Part shown: piece after piece, positions 41,658 through 49,897 of the stretch
Position numbering within the stretch: position 1 is the first letter of the stretch
Layout: each line of letters begins with the position of its first letter
Assembly: GCA_012513435.1 (NCBI GenBank)
Contig: JAAZCE010000038.1
Location: 1-53,938 of the forward strand
DNA length: 53,938 bases
Direction of reading: 5' to 3'
Origin: Clostridiales bacterium
Lineage (GTDB): Bacteria; Bacillota; Clostridia; Peptostreptococcales; Anaerovoracaceae
Notes under the pieces: generated by a model
The model's database searches: none
Told to the model about the DNA's origin: nothing
Seen by the model: the letters and a program-made list of their open reading frames with translations, nothing else
Position numbers and translations under genes: made by a program

Positions 41658-42818
41658 TTAGTAGTTTTCTTTTCTAACCTCGAAATAACTTCTGCTCATT
41701 CCGCAAACAGGACAAACTTCTGGAGCTTTCTTACCCATTACTAAATGTCCACACACGCGGCATTCCCACATGCATTCTTCACCCTTTTCAAATACTTTTT
41801 TCATTTCTATATTTTGAAGAAGTGCTCTGTATCTTTCTTCATGGGCTTTTTCAATAGTCGCAACTTTTCTGAATTTCTCAGCTAATTCTAAGAACCCTTC
41901 TGCTTCAGCATCTTTTGCAAAACGGTCATACATATCAGTCCACTCATAATTTTCGCCTTCTGCTGCTGCAAGCAAATTACTAGCAGTATTTCCAAGATGA
42001 CCAAGTTCTTGGAACCATACACGAGCATGTTCCTGTTCATTTCTAGCTGTTTTTAAAAACAACTCACTCAATTGATCATAGCCCTCTTGGCTAGCTATAT
42101 TTGCAAAATATGTATACTTATTTCTTGCTTGGCTTTCCCCTGCAAAAGCTTCCTCCAAGTTCTTTTCTGTCTTAGTTCCGGCATAAGGATTATCCGACAA
42201 GGTTTCTTCAACTCTTTCAAATTTGCTTGCTGGTTGCTTGCAAACAGGACATGTAAAATCGTCTGTCATTGGACCTTCGTGAATATAACCGCAAACAGTG
42301 CATCTCCATTTTTCCATTCTTTTCACCTCCGTATTTTCACTCTTAGTTTTTATTTCATTAAAATCTATTATTGATAAAAGTTTTCCAATAGTTTCACTTG
42401 GAACCTGAGGCATACTTTTCATCCGTTCTAACAATATTCTTGTATTTTCACTTTGAGGAAGCATGTATCCGGCTTCCCTGCATAAATCTTCTGCCATTAG
42501 TCTATTGGATTTGGCTATGGCTTTGCTAAGGACATTAGGAGACTTGGAAGCAATTTCTTCCTGTCTAAATTTACTCTGAATCAAGCCGCGTAATGCCTCA
42601 ATTACCTCATCATCTTTCGGTTGTTGTGGAGGCATATTGTGGGGAACCATAGAAATTGCACCTGATGGACAAGCTTCAGCGCATACTCCACATCCTATAC
42701 ATTTATCTTTATCAATAATGCTATTTTCTGTATCAGTAGCTCCTGTAGGGCAAACATATAGACATAGGCAGTCTTTTGTACACATTCTTATATTTCTTAC
42801 TGCATATTTATCAGACAT
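41658..42818 (-). CDS. Ferredoxin-rubredoxin-rubrerythrin-rubredoxin fusion protein
   Basis: The protein has 386 residues. The N-terminal about 60 residues form a two-cluster 4Fe-4S ferredoxin ([32 protein letters not shown]). A helical linker (about 60-165) follows, then a rubredoxin ([12 protein letters not shown]...[11 protein letters not shown]), a rubrerythrin di-iron domain ([41 protein letters not shown]) and a last rubredoxin ([12 protein letters not shown]...[11 protein letters not shown]). It probably moves electrons to peroxide at the di-iron site. A strong GGAGGTG sits 6 nt before the internal ATG at 42317 (MEKWRC), so free rubrerythrin (219 aa) may also be made. The gene ends the ORP-like operon. 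Confidence 0.85.
   Translation of the reverse strand: MSDKYAVRNIRMCTKDCLCLYVCPTGATDTENSIIDKDKCIGCGVCAEACPSGAISMVPHNMPPQQPKDDEVIEALRGLIQSKFRQEEIASKSPNVLSKAIAKSNRLMAEDLCREAGYMLPQSENTRILLERMKSMPQVPSETIGKLLSIIDFNEIKTKSENTEVKRMEKWRCTVCGYIHEGPMTDDFTCPVCKQPASKFERVEETLSDNPYAGTKTEKNLEEAFAGESQARNKYTYFANIASQEGYDQLSELFLKTARNEQEHARVWFQELGHLGNTASNLLAAAEGENYEWTDMYDRFAKDAEAEGFLELAEKFRKVATIEKAHEERYRALLQNIEMKKVFEKGEECMWECRVCGHLVMGKKAPEVCPVCGMSRSYFEVRKENY
42317..42330 (-). promoter_or_regulatory. Internal ribosome-binding site for a separate rubrerythrin
   Basis: On the minus strand GGAGGTG (42330-42324) lies 6 nt before ATG 42317, in frame inside the fusion gene. It looks like the old start of the rubrerythrin gene that stayed after fusion with the upstream ferredoxin gene, or it makes two protein forms. 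Confidence 0.7.
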
Positions 42819-43483
42819 TATGCTATCCCCCCTTCAACTTCCTCAAATTTCCAGCTTGGAACTTTACAAACAGGACATTGCTGCGGTGCTTCGTCACCAA
42901 CATAAATGAATCCACATATAGTGCAAACATAAACCCCGGTATTTTCCAGCATACTATCTCCTTCTTTTTCATAACGATTAATAAGAGAATCAAGCATCCT
43001 CGTCACTTTTTCGCTCCATACAAGGCTTCTAAGTGCACCTCTATCCGAATTTTTCTCTCCAATATAATTTGCATAAGGATAATTCTTTTCTAAATCTGCT
43101 TCAACAAGTTCAGCTAATTTTGTCATGGAATACTGCCAGGAGTTATCGGACTTCTCTTTGAAAAATTCTGATAATTTTTGGAAACCCTCTGCCGCCTCTT
43201 CCTGATACTGTTTCTCACAGCCACGACTTAGGTTTGAACAAATTACACTTAACTCCATAGGAGATAACTCTTTCATTACCTCTGGTGCTTCAAGTGGATT
43301 TGCTTCAACTTGCGTTTCATTTCCACCGTCTTCTTTAAAGTCAGATTTTTCGGCTCCACACAATGGACACTTCCAATCATCGGGCAAGTCTTCCCATTTT
43401 GTACTAGGCTCTATACCTGACTCAGGAATTCCCTTGGCCTCATCATAAATATAGCCACAAATTGAGCATACATATTTTTTCAT
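42818..43483 (-). CDS. Double-rubredoxin protein with a helical centre
   Basis: This 221-residue protein begins with a full rubredoxin ([15 protein letters not shown]...[13 protein letters not shown]) and ends with a second, shorter rubredoxin-like zinc/iron site ([29 protein letters not shown]). The helical middle (about 70-180) has no ExxH di-iron motif, so it is not an active rubrerythrin, though its size and place between rubredoxins suggest descent from one. It probably carries electrons to the neighbouring rubrerythrin fusion, which starts at its stop codon (1-nt overlap). AAAGGA precedes the ATG. Confidence 0.8.
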   Translation of the reverse strand: MKKYVCSICGYIYDEAKGIPESGIEPSTKWEDLPDDWKCPLCGAEKSDFKEDGGNETQVEANPLEAPEVMKELSPMELSVICSNLSRGCEKQYQEEAAEGFQKLSEFFKEKSDNSWQYSMTKLAELVEADLEKNYPYANYIGEKNSDRGALRSLVWSEKVTRMLDSLINRYEKEGDSMLENTGVYVCTICGFIYVGDEAPQQCPVCKVPSWKFEEVEGGIA

Positions 43484-43519
43484 GCATTTATTCCTTTCTC
43501 TTTCAAGGTGTATTTTATA

Positions 43520-43879
43520 CTAATGTTCTCCACATTCATCTGCATGAGCATGTTCATGACATACTTCTCCTGTTGTTTCAAGTTGGCCCTTTAGATAAGC
43601 TTCTACTGCAGTCTTCGCATCACCCTGTGCTCCAACTACCACTTCAACACCTCTTTCATTGAAGATGTCTACAGCACCGCCGCCCATACCGCCAGCAATG
43701 ATTACTTCTGCTCCGTTGTCTGCTAAGAAATTTGGCAAAAATCCTGGACGATGACCTGGATTAGCCATGCTGTTTTCGCCTATAACCTTACCATTTTCTG
43801 TGTCAAAGAAAACAAAGTTTTCACAATGGCCAAAATGACCTGCAATTGTTTTTCCCATAGCTGCTACTGCAATTTTCAT
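43520..43879 (-). CDS. NifX/ORP-like Mo-cluster-binding protein with a His/Cys tail
   Basis: The 119-residue protein has the dinitrogenase iron-molybdenum cofactor fold (PF02579): KIAVAAMGKTIAGHFGHCENFVFF, then GAEVIIAGGMGGGAVDIFNERGVEVVVG. The same fold in the Desulfovibrio orange protein holds a Mo-Cu sulfide cluster. The C-terminus CHEHAHADECGEH could bind metal. It lies between the MinD-like ATPase and rubredoxin genes in an orp-type operon, which supports a metal-cluster role linked with the ATPases. Confidence 0.85.
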   Translation of the reverse strand: MKIAVAAMGKTIAGHFGHCENFVFFDTENGKVIGENSMANPGHRPGFLPNFLADNGAEVIIAGGMGGGAVDIFNERGVEVVVGAQGDAKTAVEAYLKGQLETTGEVCHEHAHADECGEH

Positions 43880-43913
43880 AATTATTTTCTCCTTTTTATT
43901 TATATAATTGACC

Positions 43914-44789
43914 TTAATTTATATTATTATCATAAAGCACATCCATGGTATTTTCGTATACCATCTTAAGTGCGTCCCTTGCAGGACAATCATAGTCCGC
44001 AAAACTTTTTCCATTATTTACAGCTGCATAAGCTGTTTTATCATAAGGTATTTTACCTGCAAAGACGATACTGTTATCTTCACAAAATTGAATTATTGTT
44101 TCAGTTTGTTTGGGACTGATATCCCATTTATTAACACATACTGCAACTTTAATTTCAAATATTGATGCAGACTTAATTAAGCGTTTTAAGTCACTTAGTC
44201 CAGAGACAGTAGGTTCGGTTACAATAAGTGCCATATCCATACCACTGACCGACGCAATTACAGGGCATCCTATGCCCGGTGATCCATCGATTATTGTAAG
44301 TTCTTGATCAGTTGCCTCCTTAAGCAATCTTTGCTTTACAGCTGCAACTAATTTACCAGAATTACCTCTTCCCATTTTTAATTGTGCCGTGGAAAATATA
44401 GTTTCATCCTTATATAACTTTAAACTTCCAGCAATATCATCATTCATTTGAATGGCCTCTTGTGGGCAAAGATATGAACATACTCCACAGCCTTCGCAAG
44501 CATATTCTTTTATATTGAACGTGCTCACGGTCTTAACTATAGCATCAAAATGACAATTATCCATGCATAAACCACAGCTAACACATTTGTTAGTATCTAT
44601 CTTTGCCTTTTCAGCTCCAATGAAATCTGCTTCATCAGGCTTTACTCTCACACTGGTTACAAGATGAAGATTTGGAGCATCTACATCGCAGTCAGCTATA
44701 GCTTTTGCTCCAGTAAACTTGATAAATGTAGCTGCGGTAGTTGTCTTGCCAGTTCCACCCTTCCCACTTAAAATCAGTAATTTTTTCAT
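43914..44789 (-). CDS. MinD/Mrp-like ATPase with inserted 2[4Fe-4S] ferredoxin (ORP-associated)
   Basis: At 291 residues it carries a deviant Walker A, LSGKGGTGKTT, at the start. A ferredoxin insert holds two clusters (CVSCGLCMDNCHF and CEGCGVCSYLCPQEA, about residues 63-110). The usual Switch motif DGSPGIGCPVIAS and a central LIVTEPTVSGLSDL follow. These paired ATPases occur in orange-protein operons of sulfate reducers, where they associate with ORP; they may load or sense a metal cluster. Its start overlaps the stop of the sister ATPase by 4 nt. Confidence 0.88.
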   Translation of the reverse strand: MKKLLILSGKGGTGKTTTAATFIKFTGAKAIADCDVDAPNLHLVTSVRVKPDEADFIGAEKAKIDTNKCVSCGLCMDNCHFDAIVKTVSTFNIKEYACEGCGVCSYLCPQEAIQMNDDIAGSLKLYKDETIFSTAQLKMGRGNSGKLVAAVKQRLLKEATDQELTIIDGSPGIGCPVIASVSGMDMALIVTEPTVSGLSDLKRLIKSASIFEIKVAVCVNKWDISPKQTETIIQFCEDNSIVFAGKIPYDKTAYAAVNNGKSFADYDCPARDALKMVYENTMDVLYDNNIN

Positions 44790-45622
44790 TTTGTCTCACC
44801 GACCATTTCTCGAAGTGCATTTACAAATAATTGTTTATAACTATTATCCTTATCTACTAAAACATCTCCTCTAGAAACAATTTCAGCGATACCCTTATTA
44901 AATGGAATGCGCATAACGATTGGTATATTTTTCTCTTGACAAAAAGATTCCAACGGCTCATATACTTCATCCATTTTGTTAATCACTACACTACAAGGTT
45001 TGTTAAGCAAAGTAGCTAGTTCATACACCATTTTAAAGTTATGAAATCCAAAAGCAGTTGGCTCTGCCACTAATATACAATAATCGACTTCCGAAATACT
45101 TTCAACTACTGAGCATGCACTTCCTGGTGGACAATCAACAATGATATTTCGATTGTAATCAATATCAGCCCTTAAAGCAGCATTAATCACCGGAACTCCT
45201 GATGCCTCGCCTATATTTAGGACGCCCGTAACAACTTTTATATCTCTTCGATGTCCAATTTCAACTTTTCCAATATTTTTATTTTCTTCAGAAATGGCAT
45301 TTTCAGGACATACTAACATACAGCCGCCGCAAGAATGACATACCTCTGAAAACACATCAGGTCTATTCTTAATGTAAATCAATGCATTAAATCGACAGAA
45401 TTCTACGCATTTCCTACATCCGTTGCACTTGTCAGCATCGAACTTAGGTAATTTAATATCAACCGGTATTTCATTTTCTATTTCGGGTTTCAAGAAAATA
45501 CGGCCATTAGGTTCTTCGACATCACAGTCAATATATACAGCATTACCTGCTGCAACTGCTAGATTCACTGCAGCAAAAGTTTTACCTGCGCCACCTTTTC
45601 CACTTAAAACTGCAATCTTCAT
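44786..45622 (-). CDS. Second MinD/Mrp-like ATPase with ferredoxin insert (ORP-associated)
   Basis: This 278-residue sister protein has VLSGKGGAGKTFAAVN (Walker A) and a ferredoxin insert (CNGCRKCVEFCRFNAL and CHSCGGCMLVCPENAI). DCPPGSACSVVESI and VAEPTAFGFHNF match the active site of its partner. The two are homologous but diverged, as in other orp operons, so they may work as a heterodimer. It overlaps both the upstream NifX-type gene (4 nt) and the downstream ATPase gene (4 nt), so translation is tightly coupled. Confidence 0.88.
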   Translation of the reverse strand: MKIAVLSGKGGAGKTFAAVNLAVAAGNAVYIDCDVEEPNGRIFLKPEIENEIPVDIKLPKFDADKCNGCRKCVEFCRFNALIYIKNRPDVFSEVCHSCGGCMLVCPENAISEENKNIGKVEIGHRRDIKVVTGVLNIGEASGVPVINAALRADIDYNRNIIVDCPPGSACSVVESISEVDYCILVAEPTAFGFHNFKMVYELATLLNKPCSVVINKMDEVYEPLESFCQEKNIPIVMRIPFNKGIAEIVSRGDVLVDKDNSYKQLFVNALREMVGETK

Positions 45623-45975
45623 TTTATTCCGTGATATCCAGAATGGAAGTGTTCTAGCAAAGACAGTGTTCCCTTCACAAAGTTCTCTATATTGACCTCT
45701 GCGCTCTGACCTTCCGATTTATATATTTTGATTTCTGCTTCCCTAAAAACATCGGCAGCATTTTGTCCACACCTAGGCGTAATAATTATATCTACTTTAT
45801 TATCCAAAACAAATTGGGCTGCCTGAAGGCCTGCACCTCCCTGAGCCTGTGCTGCTGGATTTCCCAATATTTCTTTTTCCTTATTTTCTGTATCAAAAAG
45901 TAAAAAATATGGTGTCCTACCGAATGTTGGACAAATCAAACTGTTATCTTCATCTACTGGTATTAATACTCTCAT
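45619..45975 (-). CDS. NifX/ORP-like protein, first after the DUF134 regulator
   Basis: The 118-residue protein has the PF02579 fold: RVLIPVDEDNSLICPTFGRTPYFLLFD, then AQAQGGAGLQAAQFVLDNKVDIIITPRCGQNAADVFREAEI. It differs from the other copy at 43520 in lacking the His/Cys tail and in having its own cysteines (ICPTFG, PRCGQ). It follows the DUF134 gene directly (1-nt overlap) and overlaps the first ATPase gene. It is probably the ORP-type partner of the ATPases. Confidence 0.82.
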   Translation of the reverse strand: MRVLIPVDEDNSLICPTFGRTPYFLLFDTENKEKEILGNPAAQAQGGAGLQAAQFVLDNKVDIIITPRCGQNAADVFREAEIKIYKSEGQSAEVNIENFVKGTLSLLEHFHSGYHGIK

Positions 45976-46364
45976 TATATTATCCCTCCTATATTACATT
46001 TTTCATTATCTTCAAATATAATCCTATGCTTTCTGCATCCTCCACATTTGCAGTGTGCTTCTTTGCCATCACACAATTGATAATCACCACCTGCTATTTT
46101 AAGTGGTAATCCGTCTACTATCGCATCTGCAATTTTCTTCCGCGCAGATGTATATATTTGCTGTACTGTAGTTCTGGCAATTTTCATGTAGTTCCCACAT
46201 TCTTCCTGTGAAAAACCCTGTTTATCAATAAGTCTAATTGTTTCATACTCATCAACAGTCATGATAATTGCTTCATTTGGATTACGGCCATCCGTTGGGG
46301 CAAACTCCTTTGTATTAGGTAGTTCGCACACTTTTCTGCATTTTCTTGGTCTTGCCAAATTCAT
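45975..46364 (-). CDS. DUF134 helix-turn-helix regulator of the ORP-like operon
   Basis: About 129 residues; AGGAG is followed by ATGATG, and the second ATG (46364) has the better spacing. The DUF134 pattern is clear: LARPRKCRKVCELPNTKEFAPTD, then IMTVDEYETIRLIDKQGFSQEECGNYMKIARTTVQQIYTSARKKIADAI (helix-turn-helix, sigma-4-like) and a C-terminal CHCKCGGC-type cysteine group that may sense metal. It heads the operon, and two CATATG-centred palindromes flank its promoter, so it probably controls itself and the ORP-like genes. Confidence 0.88.
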   Translation of the reverse strand: MNLARPRKCRKVCELPNTKEFAPTDGRNPNEAIIMTVDEYETIRLIDKQGFSQEECGNYMKIARTTVQQIYTSARKKIADAIVDGLPLKIAGGDYQLCDGKEAHCKCGGCRKHRIIFEDNEKCNIGGII

Positions 46365-46377
46365 CATCTCCTAATTA

Positions 46378-46436
46378 TTATCGACATATGCCATTTATGT
46401 TTATTATTATACACTGTTATCGGCATATGTCAATAA
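46378..46436 (-). promoter_or_regulatory. Promoter of the DUF134/ORP-like operon between two palindromic operators
   Basis: On the minus strand TTGACA (46433-46428) and TATAAT (46411-46406) are 16 nt apart. A near-perfect 20-bp palindrome TTATCGGCATATGTCAATAA (46417-46436) overlaps the -35 box, and a second site with core CGACATATGCC (46378-46397) lies just after the start point. Both are centred on CATATG. They fit autorepression by the DUF134 protein. Confidence 0.7.
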
Positions 46437-46599
46437 CGAAATATACGTATGTTATCTTCTTATCTCCCATACTCAGAATTTAACATCTATGTACAAGCGA
46501 CCTTTCGGCCGCCTCGTCACCTACCCCACTATCAAATTCAATATCTCCTTTGCAAAGGTAATAGTCACGCCTCCTGCCAAGGTTAAAAATTTATTGACT

Positions 46600-47198
46600 A
46601 GGGGCCTGCAAAGCAGTGCCCGAGCCTCCGAACCGTACGTACACCTCTCAATGTATACGGCTTTCCGTTAGTTATTTACACATTCTGTGTAAAGCTATTC
46701 GTGGATTGCCTTATGACAATCCCAACATACCACAAGTGTCTTTCTGCGATTCTCACGCATAATTTGTTTCCAAAGTTCCTCACCTTGGAGCGTCTTAATA
46801 CTTGGAATCAGATGAACTTCCATCGGTTCTTATGTTTTCTTTCCGCATAACTCACATATTCCTGAGGCCAATATAGCTTGTATACTAGAGTTTATCGCAG
46901 GAATATATCTGTGTTTTATAATATTATCATTACAATCACCCTTCTGACAGTCTTTCAGCGTTGCTAATCTGATTTCTCTTTCAATGCCCATACTAGTAAT
47001 ATACGCCACTGACCAACACTTTCCCCTGCGATATTGTTTTGCTATTTTACTAATGGAAGAGTTGTGTTTTCCTGCTAATGTTGCGAGGCAACTGTATTCC
47101 ATGAGATATCTGAAATAGCCTAGATAATTGTAATCAACTGCTAAGTTATAGTAATTGAGCAATCCTCTAAATTCTTCGTTATAGAGTTGTAATATCAC
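46600..47198 (-). mobile_element. Group II intron remnant: maturase C-terminus and domain V
   Basis: The frame 47198-46830 matches the thumb/maturase domain of group II intron proteins (YNEEFRGLLNYYNLAVDYNYLGYFRYLMEYSCLATLAGKHNSS). After an in-frame TAA at about 46830, the same frame continues with the HNH part (EPMEVHLIPSIKTLQGEELW, RKTLVVCWDCHKAIHE) to TAG 46695. Just after it lies a domain V-like RNA hairpin (46628-46668: AAGCCGTATACA, GGTGTACGTACGGTT). The reverse-transcriptase part is missing, so the intron cannot move by itself. Confidence 0.8.
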
Positions 47199-47383
47199 AT
47201 AATCGGGAAAATATAGCCATCTGGAAGATGCTCACTGACGAAATAGAATTTAACCTCGCATAAGAGGTCTTTATACTGATATCGATAGATTTTGAAAATG
47301 CACCCTTAGGGAACTCTATTAAAGTTACCCTTTTTTACCATCGATATGAAAAAGAAGTTTTTTTCTGTTTTATAATTGACTTT

Positions 47384-47608
47384 TCATAGCTGGTCTCCTA
47401 ATGCTTTTTTGAGAATAGCAAGCGCTCTGTGACGTCTGTTTCTGCCAGCTGTTCTTTTTAGCCCCGACAGCTTTGATATTTCTTTATCCGTCATTCCAAA
47501 AAAGTAATACAGCATTATTACCCTACAATACTCTTCTGTCAGAAAGTTCAAAGCATCATACAGAAGCTCGCTCTCTATTGCAAAGTCTGAACCTCTATCT
47601 GTTTTCAT
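47384..47608 (-). pseudogene. Sigma-70 region-4-like fragment
   Basis: The 74-residue frame reads ALNFLTEEYCRVIMLYYFFGMTDKEISKLSGLKRTAGRNRRHRALAILKK, a sigma-70 region 4-type helix-turn-helix, as in small sigma-like regulators of conjugative elements. The region 2 part and a clear start are missing. It interrupts the group II intron sequence, so it is probably a leftover of another mobile element. It might still be expressed. Confidence 0.5.
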
Positions 47609-47649
47609 TACGAAATCAGTGTTCGCTTTTTATCTCTTTCTTCTACCCT

Positions 47650-47815
47650 CTATGTCATTTCGCCCCTTGCGGTTAGATACCCCATTTGGGGAACATACAG
47701 GGTTTACCAAGTTCCGCCTAATATATAATTGTGAATGCATTAGTTCCAGTTTAGGCTACCAGAATTTCCTCATTGTCTCGTGAACTTTCTAACCCGGGCG
47801 TTACCACCCACGCTA
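47650..47815 (-). mobile_element. Probable 5' RNA segment of the same group II intron
   Basis: On the minus strand the segment GGTGGTAACGCCCGGGTTAG, later GAACTTGGTAAACCC and TGTTCCCC, closely resembles the conserved RNA upstream of the maturase start in clostridial group II introns. The expected maturase N-terminus does not follow; instead there is the sigma fragment. With the 46600-47198 piece it shows one intron broken in the middle. Confidence 0.55.
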
Positions 47816-47816
47816 G

Positions 47817-48016
47817 TCACGATAGAGTCACCCCGAATGGATGGGATAGCATAATAGCAATATATTGAGCGACTTCTTGTCGCACTTGCGTTCCCCTATC
47901 TGAATGTGTAATTGCTCCTGTAAGTCCAGGAGCACGCTTATAAACATTTTCTACAGTTCTTACACATATTTTTTCCCATCTGGTGCTTTTATTTCTGTAA
48001 TATCTGTTACACATTT
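47817..48016 (-). pseudogene. IS3-family transposase (DDE integrase core) fragment, frameshifted
   Basis: Minus-strand pieces read KCVTDITEIKAPDGKKYV in one frame, and TVENVYKRAPGLTGAITHSDRGTQ in the next. Both belong to the rve/DDE core of IS3 OrfB (WVTDITEI and HSDRGxQY). A large part between them is deleted and the frame is broken. Confidence 0.75.
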
Positions 48017-48210
48017 TTCAAGCGTAAGCGCACAATAAAAGAGTGCCTTGTTTGACAACAAGTAGTTGCGAGATAATTACACCAAATACAACTTAAACTT
48101 TTTCAAGTTTTTACAGCAGGGATGTAATTAGGGACAAAATCACAACTACAAAAAACTAATTACATTTACAACACTAGGGCAACCTTGTTGAGCAGTGACA
48201 GCCAAGTGGA

Positions 48211-48516
48211 ATGACTGTCAAGGGTTGGTGCGAATGCAATAACATCAATAAGAATCAGTATTACTACTGGCCCCGTAAAGTCAGAGCACATGCATTTGAA
48301 CAGCTTCCCGCTGCCATAGACAATCTCCCGATTGCTCAAGCTGAATCGGCGGATGCGGATATTTCATTTAAACAACTTGAAGTGCAATCTCCGATATAAG
48401 GAATGCACGCAGCAGTAATAATTCATCTTCCGCAGGCAACCGTTGACGTTGCCAGGGGAACTGATCAGCATACCATGGAGGCAGTTCAGGTGGCTTATGG
48501 AGTGCCTTCAGATTGA
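48211..48516 (+). pseudogene. IS66-family TnpA remnant with an internal stop
   Basis: The frame reads MTVKGWCECNNINKNQYYYW with SGM just upstream, the usual SGMTVKxWCxxNxIxxxxYYY of IS66 TnpA. A TAA at 48397 interrupts it; the same frame then goes on (GMHAAVIIHLPQATVDVARG, TMEAVQVAYG) to 48516. The N-terminal half is absent. Confidence 0.75.
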
Positions 48517-48656
48517 ACAAAAGAAAGCAATTATTTCGCCAAAAACCGGAGCAATTTATTGAGCAAAAATCACTCAAATCTCTTAAAAACATTAGCTTTT
48601 AGCAACATTTTATAGTACAATTTTCTTAGCTAAAAAGCCAAGAAAAGGACTGTTAA

Positions 48657-49878
48657 ATGATTTCATATAAAGCTAAAATTGCACAGCCTGAGAATGAAAT
48701 CCTAAAGCGGGATAACACCATTCTTATGCAACAAAATCAGGTAAATGACCTTAAACGCCAGGTGTAAAACCTTCGGAAATGGTTCTTTTGATGCGCCGGG
48801 ACAAGTTCGGATCACCAAGCGAAAAACCCGTTAAAGATGCAAATGCTAATGAGAATCAGATCTTATTATTCAATGAAATTGAGGCTGAAGCCGATTCGAC
48901 AGTCCCGGAGCCTTTCAAGGAAAATGCAAGTGGCATTACCGCAAGAGGCAAGCGTGTACGCAAGGGGCAAATCATTGGTGAGCTTCCTGTAGAGGAAGTT
49001 GTCTGCGCTGCCTCCCCTAAATATCTTGTATGTGCAAACTGCGCTGGAAAACTTAAGCCTGTAGGTAAAGAATATGTCCGTCAGGAACTTCAATACATTC
49101 CTTCACAGCTTAAGGTAATCAAGTATTACAGACAGTCGTATGAATGCCCGAAATGCAAACACACGGATAATCCGTACTTCATAAAAGCAGTGGCACTTAC
49201 GTCCCTCATGAATCATTCTCTGGCATCGCCAAGCTCTGTAGCTTACGTGATGTATCACAAATAGTTCAGGCTGTTCCTCTTTACCGTTAGGAAAAGGAAT
49301 GGGAGCGAACGGGTATCATTGTATCCCGCGCAACGATGGCAAACTGGGTCATAAGATGCGCAGAGGATTACTTCACTCCGGTGCTTGAATATCTCCGAAA
49401 GAGGCTACTTTTAAGAGGCATTGTCCATGTTGATGAAACTCCGGTTCGGGTTTTCAAGGAAAACGGCAAGAAGCCGCAGACTAAGTCGTACATGTTGCTT
49501 TGCCGAACCGGAAACGACGGTAGGGAATCGATTGTTTTGTACGACTACCAGCCTTCCAGAAGCGGTGATAATGCCGTAAAGTATCTGGAAAACTTCCTTC
49601 TTGACGGAAGATGATCACTTTCAAACAACGCTGCCGAGAATGCCATAAGACCGTTCGTAACAGGTCGTAAAAACTGGCTGTTCGCAAACACGCCTAAAGG
49701 TGCCGATGCATCGGCTGCAGGTTACAGCCTAATCGAAACTGCCAAGGCAAACGGGCTTGATGTATTCGCATTCCTGCAGGTTGTGCTTATGTATAAGCCT
49801 GATTGGGATCATTCCGAAGATTACCTCGAGGACATAATGCCGTGGTCAGACTTCGCACGCGAGCAGTGCGGCAGATGA
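48657..49878 (+). pseudogene. IS66-family transposase TnpC, several stops and deletions
   Basis: Pieces of TnpC appear in order: coiled N-terminus (ENEILKRDNTILMQQNQVNDLKRQV, stop), LLMRRDKFGSPSEKP with QILLFNEIEAEAD (frame shift), the zinc-binding part (CANCAGKLKPVGKEYVRQEL, YECPKCKHTDNPYF), a central stop near 49262, the DDE part (ATMANWVIRCAEDY, VHVDETPVRVFKEN) and the C-terminus (SNNAAENAIRPFVTGRKNWLFANTPKGAD) after a deletion near 49614. It is dead. TnpB was not found. Confidence 0.85.
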
Positions 49879-49897
49879 TGAATTGACTAATTCTACC

